This document shows, in pieces, positions 35,916 to 44,540 of a DNA stretch of 64,000 nt (its first letter is position 1; every line of letters begins with the position of its first letter). Source of the stretch: Desulfobaculum bizertense DSM 18034 (GTDB lineage: Bacteria; Desulfobacterota; Desulfovibrionia; Desulfovibrionales; Desulfovibrionaceae); NCBI RefSeq assembly GCF_900167065.1, contig NZ_FUYA01000011.1:33046-97045 (forward strand). The letters are read 5' to 3'. The position numbers and the translations under genes were made by a program. The notes beneath the pieces are model-generated. The model was given only the letters and a program-made list of their open reading frames with translations, ran no database searches and was not told the DNA's origin.

Positions 35916-37792
35916 GGATTTATCCTCCCGGGTTGGCGTATCCGCAGAGGCCGCTGCGCCTTTGGCTGCTGCTCTGGTTTACGAGTAAAGATGTAGTTCG
36001 GATCCCCCAGCGTACGCATGCTTGGCGTCCAGTCCGGATGCGCGCATGCAGCGGCGTAGACTTCGCAGTCAAAGAGGTGGTTCGCCCTGCTTCCTGCGTC
36101 CCAGACCACCTTTCCGGTCTTGCGATTCTCCACCCGCTTCTCCGCCATCATCTGCCGCAGGTAGCTGTCATCCGTTTCCGAGTGCAGCCACATGGGCATA
36201 CGAGAATCCGGACGCAAGCGAACAAAATGAATGGCGTCTTTCAGGGCTTCCGTGTCCAGCAAATAAAAGGTCAAAGGCTCCTGATACCGGGACGGCAACT
36301 TGGGATCTCGTGGCAGCGTGGACGGCCGCACAATCTGCTGCATGGCTCTGGACGCCCCCTTGATGCCGTGCACAATGTCCCCGCGTCCCTGCTCCTGCTG
36401 GTCAATAAGCCACATCTTGACCTCTTCGGTCTTGGACCAGCCCTGCGCATCCGCAAGGTTCTTTGTGCCGCCCATGTCTATGCCCGCGCGCCAGATAGCC
36501 ATCTGCACATCATCGCGCCCCTGTACAGGAAAGCGCGTATTAAACAGCAGCTCTTCCACGTCGTTCCACGACGTCAGCCAGCCATACTGCACCAGCCAGC
36601 TCTCCCCTGTTCTGGCAAAGGCCCGCACCACAAACCAAAATCCCGTCATCTGCGAATCTATGCCCGCAGTCAGGACCACGGCCTCCTGCGGCACAGTCAG
36701 CGGCGGCAGCTCCGGGCGTATCATCTCCCGAATCGTATCTTCGCGCGTCTCCACGGCCTGCACCTTGTACGGCCGCGCGCAGTGCGCATTGTCAAACTGC
36801 TCCATCTTGCGCGGCGTCCCATCCTGCACAGCAGCAAACCAGTCGTGCATCACCCGCGAAAGCGACACGTTCCGGCTTATCCAGCTTGGCATATGGAACC
36901 CCACAGACAGCGGCCGCACCACTTTGCGCTGCGTCCACCAGTGTCCGGCGGCCACAGCAAGATCCCTGCGATAGTCATCCCAGCGAAAGCCGCACTTCTC
37001 GCACTGATACCAGGCAAGCTTGCGGTGCAAAATCTCTTTCGGATCCCGCACGTCCTTGGGCACGCGAATGTTCTCAAGCTTCATGATCTGCGGCGTCTGA
37101 CAGGCCGGACACACAGCGCGCCACTGATAAATCACCGGGCACTCTGCTTTCATGGCCGTCCAGATGGAAGATTCACCTTCTGCGCCGCGCGGCTTGGACA
37201 GGCGAATCACCTTTGAGCTGTCCGCATAGGACGTCACGCGTTCCTCAACCACCTGCGCTGCCCCGGGCACCTGACACGCGTCTTCTTCGTCAATGAGCAA
37301 AAGCTTCAGCGTCACCGAAGACATGGACATTTCCGAACCCATATGGATGCCCCACAGGGTTGCCCCCTTGAGCAAAAGCCGGTCACGCTGCACAGCAAGC
37401 GCAGAGTCGGACAACATCGCGCGCAGCTCCGGAGACCGCCGAAAGTGCATGGCCATCTTTTCTTCCATAACGCGGCGCAGTGCCTTTTCGTCCGGCATGG
37501 CAATGGCTGCCGGAGCAGGGTCACGCCACTGTTCCGCCGCAAGGCAGGCATAGGCAATTGTGGTTTTGCCGGTCTGCGAGGTGCCGCACAAGAATATCCG
37601 CCGCACGGTCGGATCATCCCACGCGCGCATAATGCCCCGGGCGTACGGCATAAGCGAATGCCGGAAAAACTGCCCGGAGTAACGCCCAGTCACAAGGCGA
37701 AAATGCTTTTCCGCCCACTCTTCCGTGGACATCCACGGCCGGGACGCCAGCACCTGCACCTCACCGGGATAGAGTTCAAAAGGTGCCGTCAT
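35900..37792 (-). CDS. phage terminase large subunit (lambda gpA family)
   Basis: A 630-residue packaging motor/nuclease from the ATG at 37792, which overlaps the preceding stop (ATGA). The ATPase has LCGTSQTGKTT (Walker A, near residue 70) and LLLIDEEDACQ (Walker B). Zinc-like CPAC...CEKC cysteines lie mid-protein (WRAVCPACQTP, YQCEKCGFRW), as in gpA. The C-terminal nuclease half includes TAGIDSQMTGFWFVV and the acidic WRAGIDMGG. It cuts concatemers and pumps DNA into procapsids through the portal at 28715. Confidence 0.93.
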   Translation of the reverse strand: MTAPFELYPGEVQVLASRPWMSTEEWAEKHFRLVTGRYSGQFFRHSLMPYARGIMRAWDDPTVRRIFLCGTSQTGKTTIAYACLAAEQWRDPAPAAIAMPDEKALRRVMEEKMAMHFRRSPELRAMLSDSALAVQRDRLLLKGATLWGIHMGSEMSMSSVTLKLLLIDEEDACQVPGAAQVVEERVTSYADSSKVIRLSKPRGAEGESSIWTAMKAECPVIYQWRAVCPACQTPQIMKLENIRVPKDVRDPKEILHRKLAWYQCEKCGFRWDDYRRDLAVAAGHWWTQRKVVRPLSVGFHMPSWISRNVSLSRVMHDWFAAVQDGTPRKMEQFDNAHCARPYKVQAVETREDTIREMIRPELPPLTVPQEAVVLTAGIDSQMTGFWFVVRAFARTGESWLVQYGWLTSWNDVEELLFNTRFPVQGRDDVQMAIWRAGIDMGGTKNLADAQGWSKTEEVKMWLIDQQEQGRGDIVHGIKGASRAMQQIVRPSTLPRDPKLPSRYQEPLTFYLLDTEALKDAIHFVRLRPDSRMPMWLHSETDDSYLRQMMAEKRVENRKTGKVVWDAGSRANHLFDCEVYAAACAHPDWTPSMRTLGDPNYIFTRKPEQQPKAQRPLRIRQPGRINPWANR

Positions 37793-38556
37793 TGCCGCAC
37801 CTCCCGCGGGGCAATCCAAAAACGCCCCAAAAGCTTTGGTGCAGCATCCTGATTCCCGCCAACCAGCGTAATCAGCTCCCGCGCCGTCTCCAGCTCTTCA
37901 TCTTCCACACTCTGCTGATACTGCGCCCATGCACTGGCCATCTCTTCCGTAAACCAGTTCCCGGAACTCAGGTTGTTCAGCACTTCGGCAAGCCGCCGCT
38001 CAAAGCTGGCCACCAGCTCCGGCAGCACGGCAAACTGCCTGCGCGAAAGTTCATCCGCCTTGTCCGCGTTCCCTTCCACCAGTGCCACAAGCTCCTGCGC
38101 ACGCTCTGCGTCTCCGCCAAAGAGCGCCGCCACGTCCGGCCCGCTTTCCTGTATCCAGCTTCGCAGCAAAAGCTTCACTGCGGTCCAGCGCTCTGCAAGC
38201 TCGCGTTCCACCACGGGCGTCTCAATGTAGCGCCCACGGTCCTTGGCCAAAGAAAACCGCTCCCGGCTTTCCTTGAGCTGCATCAGACTCACCTGCCGGG
38301 CAATCTTCTGCTCGCCCAGCAAAGAGCTTCCGCCCTGCGGCGCATCAAGACGCGCAGACTCATCCACGGTCGGAGCCAGTGCAGCGCGTGCCCACTGCAC
38401 CACGGTCTGCTCTACCCAGCCACCGCCACGGCGCTGCGGCAGCTCTCGCCGCGAAATGGCATCCCGCACCTTGCCATAGCTCACCTGAAAGCCTGCTTCC
38501 TCGCGCAGGTACTTGTACACCTGATGAACGTTTCTCAAAATTCGTGCTTCAGCCAC
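37789..38556 (-). CDS. phage terminase small subunit-like (Nu1-type) protein
   Basis: A 255-residue protein. I chose the GTG at 38556 because GGGGAGGGC lies just upstream; the open frame extends further up but overlaps the primase gene out of context. The N-terminus (VYKYLREEAGFQVSYGKVRDAI) looks like a small winged-helix DNA-binding domain as in Nu1. The rest is helical and charged, suited to oligomerisation and contact with the large subunit. The stop overlaps the terminase ATG. The call rests mainly on position and the N-terminal motif. Confidence 0.7.
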   Translation of the reverse strand: MAEARILRNVHQVYKYLREEAGFQVSYGKVRDAISRRELPQRRGGGWVEQTVVQWARAALAPTVDESARLDAPQGGSSLLGEQKIARQVSLMQLKESRERFSLAKDRGRYIETPVVERELAERWTAVKLLLRSWIQESGPDVAALFGGDAERAQELVALVEGNADKADELSRRQFAVLPELVASFERRLAEVLNNLSSGNWFTEEMASAWAQYQQSVEDEELETARELITLVGGNQDAAPKLLGRFWIAPREVRQ

Positions 38557-39706
38557 GGTTCTGCCCTCCCCGGATTTCTTCCTGCCTGCGCAAAAGCCTG
38601 CGGCGGATGTGCGCCGGCACACCAGCCATGAACCAGTCCAGCACAGAAACACCAGCCCCCGGCAGGTCTCCGGCGTCTTTGCCAATGCCCGCGGGAACCA
38701 GCCAGCGCGACGCCTGCGCATAGCGTTGGCACCACGAAAAGCGGCTACGCTCATTCCACGGCTCAAAATGCCAGGAGTTCCGCGCTCCGGCGTCATCGTT
38801 ATCAAGGGCCACCATGATGAACTCCGCGCTGCGCAAAATCCGCTCCGCGTCTGTATCCGGCCGAACACTTACCCCGCCCACGGCCATGCTTCCAACGCCA
38901 AGGGGTGAAAGCTCCTGCCACAGCAGCATGGCGTCCCGAACAGTCTCCACCACAACCCAGACCGATGCTTTGCGCTCGCCAAAGAGATACAAAACATTCG
39001 AGCTGCCCATGATCTGGAAGTAGCGCGGCAGATCCGGCATGTCCGGATCCTCGCAGCGGATGTGTATCCGAACGGGCACGCCGCGGCGAAAGCCCGGAAA
39101 CACAAAACCGCGCGGCAGCATTATGCAGCGCTCATTGCCCTTGTCATTTTCTTCGTAGGGCAGGCCCCAGTGCGTAAACTTCCGAAACGTTGTTTCGTCA
39201 TTCCAGCCAATGCCCAGCTCCCGCACGGCGCCTTCGGTTATCCCCCAGCGCAGAAGCTGGGCAAGGCGCTCTTCATCGTTCATCAGTTCGGCGTTTGCCT
39301 GCACCACAAACTCCAGAGCCTTGTCCCCCCAGCTCGCTGGCGGCAGCTCCGCCTTCTTTGGCGTCCAGCCCTGTGCCTCCCGCCGCGAAATCTGCCCGCG
39401 CAGCTTTTCCGCGCCTTCCTTGCAGTAGCGGGCAACAAACTCTTTGAAGCCTTCTGGATCATCCGGCACCCGCCCTGTCACGGCATTAAAAATGCTCACA
39501 AGGTCGCCGCCCTGCCCGCAGCTAAAGCAGTAGCCGTAGTCCTCTTCCGGATTATAAAAAAACGCATTGCCCGGTGTTCCTTCGCTATGAAAGGGGCAAT
39601 TCGCAGAAAGCTTTCCCGCCTTGCGTGCAGGCTTGCACTCCGTCAGCAGCTCCCGGGCAATCTGCTCCCGCTCTGCCGCACTCATCACGTCCAAAGCCAG
39701 TCCCAT
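38549..39706 (-). CDS. phage DNA primase (CHC2 zinc finger plus Toprim)
   Basis: A 385-residue primase-type protein with AGGAGG upstream of the ATG. The CHC2 zinc motif appears as CPFH (about 42) and CFSCG (about 60). A central region is followed by a Toprim domain: VWVVVETVRDAML carries the catalytic Glu and FIMVALDNDDAG the Asp pair. It lacks a helicase domain, which is supplied by the D5-type gene upstream. It lies in the leftward phage replication block and overlaps the terminase small-subunit gene by 8 bases. Confidence 0.88.
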   Translation of the reverse strand: MGLALDVMSAAEREQIARELLTECKPARKAGKLSANCPFHSEGTPGNAFFYNPEEDYGYCFSCGQGGDLVSIFNAVTGRVPDDPEGFKEFVARYCKEGAEKLRGQISRREAQGWTPKKAELPPASWGDKALEFVVQANAELMNDEERLAQLLRWGITEGAVRELGIGWNDETTFRKFTHWGLPYEENDKGNERCIMLPRGFVFPGFRRGVPVRIHIRCEDPDMPDLPRYFQIMGSSNVLYLFGERKASVWVVVETVRDAMLLWQELSPLGVGSMAVGGVSVRPDTDAERILRSAEFIMVALDNDDAGARNSWHFEPWNERSRFSWCQRYAQASRWLVPAGIGKDAGDLPGAGVSVLDWFMAGVPAHIRRRLLRRQEEIRGGQNRG

Positions 39707-40014
39707 ATCTGCCTCCTAAAAACGATTTAGGCTTTGCATTTAGGGTTTTTTCGAGTCAAACAGGCCAACCCAAAAACAAAAAGCCCAACAAAAATAAATG
39801 GCTAAAGTGCATTTAGGAGAGTTTAGAGTTCGGTGCGTATCCTTTTCTATATATTTTACTTTTCTTTTTTCTCTTCTTTTCTTTTTTATTTTCTCTCTCT
39901 ACTTTTAAGAAATAAAAGCTAAAAAGACCTAAAAAGAATACGAAGAGTCTGAAACCCAAGGATATTTTCCCTTCCCCAAAACCTAAAAGCACCCGAAACG
40001 AACCCTAGGCAAGC
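39707..40014. other. 308-bp gap with pyrimidine-rich tract
   Basis: This gap lies between the D5 helicase stop and the primase ATG. It holds several TTTAGG-type repeats near 39725-39815 and a roughly 60-base nearly pure pyrimidine tract (39841-39905; purine-rich on the transcribed strand). An inverted CCTAGG pair overlaps the helicase stop. It may contain the primase promoter. No gene is seen. Confidence 0.45.
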
Positions 40015-41898
40015 CTAGGCGTCTGCTTTCTTCTCCCACTGCGCGCGCAACTCCGCAGCGCTGCCCTTGTACTCCGGCTTGAGGCAAATCCCCTTGAAGT
40101 ACAAAACATTCGAATCATGATCATCAAAGCGCTGCCGCATGTCCGCGTTGAACGAACGTGACTTGATAATGCGCTCTGGTGGAACGCCCTTTTCCAGCTC
40201 CAGCCACAGCGCAAACACGTCATAGAGCACCTTGGCGCGCGTCTTGATTCCAGAATCCGCCAGCTCGCAGCAGCTCCGAATGAAGTCTCCCAGCGTGTCA
40301 TATTCCTGCTCGTATGAACTTCCTGCCTTGCGCACGCACTCCGGTTCCGACAAATCACGATTCCGCAAATAACGCCGTGCACAGCGCACCACCCACGACA
40401 AAATGCCCGGACCATGCTGACGGAACAGCTCCTTGATTTTGTCCTCTGGCTTTCGCGGGTACATGTGTCGGCTCGGATCCGCAGCCTCCGGAGCAACAAA
40501 AGACGCATGAAACGGCACAATGACCAGACGTTTCAGAAATGCCTGGTCTGCGTTTTTCAGCCTTGGGACGAAATTGGTGTGAACAAAGATTTTGCAGACC
40601 GGCTTGAACTCCAGCGGGTCCGGCATGTAGAGACCGCGGGCTGTCACCGTGTCGGATCCGGTGAGCATCTTCACCCGCTCAAGAGAAAAGTATGAATTCT
40701 TTGGTGGCTCGGATGCCACCGCCATGCGCCGCCCCTTGAGGGCAATCAGATACGGCTCTTCATTCTGCTGCTTGCGCTGGTCCAGCAGCAGATCCACTTT
40801 CAGGTTGCCTGCAAAATCTCCCAGCACTCCGGCCAGCGTCTCAAAGAGAATGGACTTGCCGTTGTCACCCTTTGGGCCATAGGCGCACCAAATCTTCTTT
40901 TCTCGCAGGCCCGTTGCAGCGCAGCCCACAACCCGCTCAAAGTAATCCCGCAGCTCTGCGTTCCCGCAAAAGACCATATCCAGCATTTCATCAAACGGCT
41001 CAGCTTCCGCGTGCAAACCGTGGTACTCATACGGGCTGGCCATGCGCAGATAGAGCTTCGGATCCCCGCGGTGCAGCTTGCCGCTCTCCAGATCAATGAC
41101 GCCATTGGCACAGGCCAAAAGCTCGGGATGCTGGTCCCACTCGTTGCCGGCAATGCCCATTGAGTTGTCACCACTGGCAGCCTCATCCAGCACCCGATCA
41201 ATAGAGTATCCGCGCAGCGCCTTGCTCCGGCTTCGGATAGAACGCAGCACGCCCTTGGCTTCCGTCACCTCTCCGCGCCCTGCTTCCCTGATTTTTCGCT
41301 TCTGCTGAAACGCGGCCTTGTCATAGAACTCCGCCAGCCGGCTCACCTCCCGGCGCACCTGCCTGTTTCCATCCCGCTTCCAGATAACGCCATTGAACCG
41401 AAACCAGCGCTGCGCCGTGTTGTCATAGCAAAATTCATGGCCAGACTGCTCTTGCAACATTTGCGCGTCCCCCAAATCACCAAGGGAAGCAAGGTTGGCC
41501 ATGATTCTAGAATATGGAGCGTCTACCGTGTGCCCTGTTTCCGGAACCGTAGAAAAGAGTTCCTGTGCACGCGGCGGAGCATCCGGATCACCGTCCAGCC
41601 TGTCTGCGTACTGCTCAAGGGTCCGCTTCCAGATTTCCTTGCGCTCCAGCTCAATTTCAGAACTTGCGGCGTCTCGTATTTCCGCCTGCGTCCATCCCGT
41701 CTCGGGAAGAGGCACAGAAGACTCCGCAGCTTTGCGCTTCAGCTCAAATTCCAGTGGCGCACCGCCAAAAGGAACGTCACCCGGAGAAGGCTGTGGAAGT
41801 GGATCCTGCGCAGCGCATTCTTCTGACGGTGAAGCGGCACGCACTTCCTGCTCTTTTCCCAACGTGCCCTGTCCAATTTCAGCCGTATTCTTAGGCAT
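40015..41898 (-). CDS. phage/plasmid primase-helicase (P4/D5 family)
   Basis: A 627-residue superfamily 3 helicase from the ATG at 41898 (CAGGAG 7 bases upstream). After a low-complexity N-terminus, the D5_N region (about 200-330) is followed by Walker A YGPKGDNGKSILF, a B region VASEPPKNSYF, the sensor-like FVHTNFVPRL and an arginine-rich C-terminal DNA-binding part. It unwinds DNA at the phage origin, probably working with the primase downstream. The palindrome-rich region immediately upstream is a plausible origin or control site. Confidence 0.9.
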   Translation of the reverse strand: MPKNTAEIGQGTLGKEQEVRAASPSEECAAQDPLPQPSPGDVPFGGAPLEFELKRKAAESSVPLPETGWTQAEIRDAASSEIELERKEIWKRTLEQYADRLDGDPDAPPRAQELFSTVPETGHTVDAPYSRIMANLASLGDLGDAQMLQEQSGHEFCYDNTAQRWFRFNGVIWKRDGNRQVRREVSRLAEFYDKAAFQQKRKIREAGRGEVTEAKGVLRSIRSRSKALRGYSIDRVLDEAASGDNSMGIAGNEWDQHPELLACANGVIDLESGKLHRGDPKLYLRMASPYEYHGLHAEAEPFDEMLDMVFCGNAELRDYFERVVGCAATGLREKKIWCAYGPKGDNGKSILFETLAGVLGDFAGNLKVDLLLDQRKQQNEEPYLIALKGRRMAVASEPPKNSYFSLERVKMLTGSDTVTARGLYMPDPLEFKPVCKIFVHTNFVPRLKNADQAFLKRLVIVPFHASFVAPEAADPSRHMYPRKPEDKIKELFRQHGPGILSWVVRCARRYLRNRDLSEPECVRKAGSSYEQEYDTLGDFIRSCCELADSGIKTRAKVLYDVFALWLELEKGVPPERIIKSRSFNADMRQRFDDHDSNVLYFKGICLKPEYKGSAAELRAQWEKKADA

Positions 41899-41998
41899 GG
41901 ATTGCTCCTGCTTGTGGACATTATGAATTCTGCTGGTGCGTGCATGTGTGGCAAACGGAAGATTCCTTGCTTTCTTCCTCTGTGATCCGGCGCACTGT

Positions 41999-42342
41999 CT
42001 TACAAAATGTAAGGCTATGATTTTGGCCATGTTCACATTGTGTGAACACAAAGCCCTAAGGCTCAGCCAAAGCGTGTTCACATTGCGTGAACACCGTTTT
42101 TGCGCGGCATCAGAAAACGCATGAATCCAATCTCAAAACACATTGAACGAATTCAGCCAAAGCCCGGGCGAGCCTGTTCACGCGGTGTGAACTGACAGAC
42201 CTGTTACAAAATGTAACAGTGCCCTCTTTTTGTTCACGTTCTGTGAACACCCGGCGAGCGGCCATAGAGTTGAGGCTCTAAAAGACTGTCAACATCCGTG
42301 TTGACAAAAACGCTTGGTACAAATTGTTCACAGAGTGTGAAC
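41999..42342. promoter_or_regulatory. cluster of 17-bp palindromes upstream of the replication gene
   Basis: Five copies of GTTCAC-N5-GTGAAC lie at 42031-42047, 42076-42092, 42176-42192, 42232-42248 and 42326-42342. Related TTACAAAATGTAA palindromes lie at 41999-42013 and 42203-42217. A TGTCAAC...GTTGACA palindrome lies at 42287-42306. The region starts about 100 bases upstream of the D5 helicase ATG and has no credible gene. Such arrays are typical of operators for an oligomerising repressor or of a replication origin. Confidence 0.8.
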
Positions 42343-42459
42343 ATGACCTCGCCTTATGGTCACAAACACGCAACGCTGAAAGCTCAGATCTACCGATGCG
42401 AAGAAGCCTCAGCCAAGCTTTGGTGGCAGCTCAGACCAGCCGGTCTTTTCCGGACTCGT

Positions 42460-42477
42460 GTTGACAATGTGTTGACA
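42460..42477. repeat. GTTGACA direct repeat pair, left of the att site
   Basis: GTTGACA occurs twice at an 11-bp interval (GTTGACAATGTGTTGACA). A near-identical pair lies at 43089-43106, on the other side of the tRNA-Arg remnant. This could be arm-type integrase or directionality-factor sites, or an operator. Confidence 0.65.
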
Positions 42478-42802
42478 TTTTTCGTTCTGCGCTCTCGCGC
42501 CAAAACCACAATTTCTGCCGTGAAACATGCACGATTTTCAAATTTTCAAATCAATCCTCAGTTCACATCCGGGAGAACTTCGCGCCTCTGCGCACCCGTA
42601 TTTCATGTGCTCTGAGGGAGGACCCAAACGCGCCTCAAAACGGTGAGGGGCACTTAGGTTTGCTCTCTGGAATCAAGATGGGGGAAGGGGGAAAGGAGGT
42701 GGCCGGGCGGCCGTTTTCCCAAGAATAGCGTAAGCCCCTGAATTTTCACATGTGTGACAAAGGGGGCAAAATTTGCAAAAAGGGAGGTGCGGAAGGATGG
42801 TT

Positions 42803-42843
42803 TTGCACGTAAGTGTCCAAATGAAAATTTCACTTACGTGCAA
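42803..42843. repeat. perfect 13-bp inverted repeat
   Basis: TTGCACGTAAGTG and CACTTACGTGCAA are separated by 15 bases. It sits about 95 bases from the tRNA-Arg remnant. It has no T-run to make it an obvious terminator, so protein binding is possible. Confidence 0.65.
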
Positions 42844-42936
42844 TTCGTGAGCAAAAAGTACGCTCTCTGGGTAGCCATAGGGTAGCCACGCAAAAAAGGG
42901 TCCACACCAAAAGATGGTGTAAACCCTTGAAATCAA

Positions 42937-42981
42937 TGGTGACCCCGACAGGAATCGAACCTGTGGCCTACCGCTTAGGAG
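42937..42981 (-). other. 3' half of tRNA-Arg(CCU): phage attachment core
   Basis: Read on the minus strand, this is the 3' half of a tRNA: anticodon loop CTCCTAA with anticodon CCU, the stem strand GCGGT, a 5-base variable region, the T arm ACAGG-TTCGATT-CCTGT, acceptor strand CGGGGTC, A and CCA. No 5' half lies to the right; the sequence changes abruptly to AT-rich DNA. Integrases commonly use this part of tRNA-Arg as their core. The integrase gene begins 141 bases away. Confidence 0.85.
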
Positions 42982-43088
42982 TGATTTTTTAGTATTTTTT
43001 GAATTTGAAATTATCTTTCAAAATTCAATAATCCCAAATATTTACCTATTTGCCGTGACGCTCAGTTTTTACTAAAATTCTCCCCAGT

Positions 43089-43106
43089 GTTGACAATTCG
43101 TTGACA
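43089..43106. repeat. GTTGACA direct repeat pair, upstream of the integrase
   Basis: GTTGACAATTCGTTGACA, two GTTGACA units 11 bp apart, ends 15 bases before the integrase ATG. It may regulate int, bind integrase, or both. See 42460-42477. Confidence 0.65.
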
Positions 43107-43121
43107 AAAAAAGGGGAGTAA

Positions 43122-44234
43122 ATGCGCCGCACAAAATACAAAAAAAAAGGCTTCGAAGGGGTCTATTATCGCGAGTCGGACAAGAGACGATATCGCGGAC
43201 ATCCAGACAAGTCTTTCGAGATAATTTACCGAAATAAATTCGGCAAACTCACCTCAGAACGAGTTGGTTGGCAATCCGAAGGTTACAGCGCCGAACTCGC
43301 CCGTGAAGTTCGCAGCGAACGGATTCGGGCCATCCGTCACGGCGATGTTCTCATAGATACAGAAATGACATTTGGGACTGCTTGGGCACACTTCGACAAG
43401 TGGATCCAAATCAACACGAAGCGGTTCAGCAATGATCAAAGTATGTACCGCCACCATCTCAAAGAAAAATTCGCCCACCTCAAGCTTTCGCAAATCTCCC
43501 CTGTCGACTTGGAGTCTCTCAAGTCCGACATGTTCAAAGAGGGCAAAAGTCCACAAATGGTGACGCACGCCCTCACCCTCATTTCACGCATCTACAACAA
43601 GATGAATGACCTTGGCCTCTGGCGCGGAGCAAATCCTGTAAAGCGCGTAAAGAAGCCACAATTCGACTCAGCCCGCGTCCGCTACCTGAGCAAGGAAGAG
43701 GCTGACAAATTTCTTCAAGTACTCGCCGTTCGCAACACACAGGCACACGATATGGCCCTGCTCTCCCTGCATACTGGTATGCGACTCGGAGAGATCCGTG
43801 CCCTTCGCTGGGGCTGCGTGGATATCGAAGAACGGCTTGTCCATGTCATCGCGTCTGGCAAGCGTGAAACAACCAAGAATTTTACCTCACGCGACGCCTT
43901 CATGTCCGATGCAGTCCATGAAATGCTTCAGCGCTATGAGCGACCACGAAACCAGTTTGTTTTTACGAATAAATGGGGACGGCAGCACTCGGATGTGCCG
44001 AAGACTTTCAAAAGAGTTGCGAATCAAATGTTCAATGAGGGGGTCACTGACAGACGCGAACGGATCACCTTCCATAGTCTGCGCCACACATTCGCCTCCT
44101 GGCTTGCGTTGCGCGGAACTCCTATCCTGACAATTCGCGATCTCATGGGACACAAGACGCTTGCCATGACAGAGCGCTACGCAAAACTGAGTCCTGACGC
44201 TCGGCGCGGAGCTATTGCAAATGTGTTTTCATAG
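43122..44234 (+). CDS. int: tyrosine recombinase / phage integrase
   Basis: A 370-residue integrase with GGGGAG before the ATG. It has an N-terminal arm-binding part (about 1-60), a SAM-like core-binding domain (about 80-165) and a catalytic domain. The active-site residues are visible: Arg in TGMRLGE, Lys region after VIASGK, His-x-x-Arg in HSLRHTFAS, His in LMGHKT and nucleophile Tyr in ERYAKLS. It lies next to the tRNA-Arg(CCU) remnant, which is its probable target. No excisionase is recognisable next to it. Confidence 0.95.
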   Translation: MRRTKYKKKGFEGVYYRESDKRRYRGHPDKSFEIIYRNKFGKLTSERVGWQSEGYSAELAREVRSERIRAIRHGDVLIDTEMTFGTAWAHFDKWIQINTKRFSNDQSMYRHHLKEKFAHLKLSQISPVDLESLKSDMFKEGKSPQMVTHALTLISRIYNKMNDLGLWRGANPVKRVKKPQFDSARVRYLSKEEADKFLQVLAVRNTQAHDMALLSLHTGMRLGEIRALRWGCVDIEERLVHVIASGKRETTKNFTSRDAFMSDAVHEMLQRYERPRNQFVFTNKWGRQHSDVPKTFKRVANQMFNEGVTDRRERITFHSLRHTFASWLALRGTPILTIRDLMGHKTLAMTERYAKLSPDARRGAIANVFS

Positions 44235-44540
44235 GGAGAGAATTGTAAATTCTAATCAAAAGGGGTGTATTGATAACAATCAAAATTCACAAACTTCGTC
44301 ACTTAGAAAACTTTTCGGGAAAAGAACCTTAAGACTTTTCCTTAAAGCTCAATTGGTTAGGCATCCCCACCCCAAAAAAGCGATATACGTAGCCAACTAA
44401 AAGGATACGCCTGCCCACCTAGACATTCTAAATTCTAATTTATATGTCAATTAACTCATTCAATCAGTTGCATAATTATATTTCTAAAGCTATGTATGCC
44501 AGTTATCCCCCTCTAACCCCTTTACCAATATTAGGAGAAA
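44235..44540. other. AT-rich region between integrase and fic
   Basis: About 300 bases without a gene. It contains the promoter side of fic and, at about 44345-44370, a short piece resembling a tRNA D arm (GCTCAATTGGTTAGG) that cannot be extended into a tRNA. No other structure is evident. Confidence 0.4.

Noticed and set aside
36886..37620. Long open frames opposite the terminase gene
   Set aside because: GC-rich antisense shadows of the terminase frame; no independent start signals or family resemblance.
42298..42936. Open frames of about 90-105 codons on both strands
   Set aside because: They lie over operator palindromes and the att region, have no ribosome sites and give compositionally odd peptides.
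44335..44375. tRNA D-arm-like sequence (GCTCAATTGGTTAGG)
   Set aside because: No acceptor stem, anticodon arm or T arm can be built around it; a short chance match or a very old relic.
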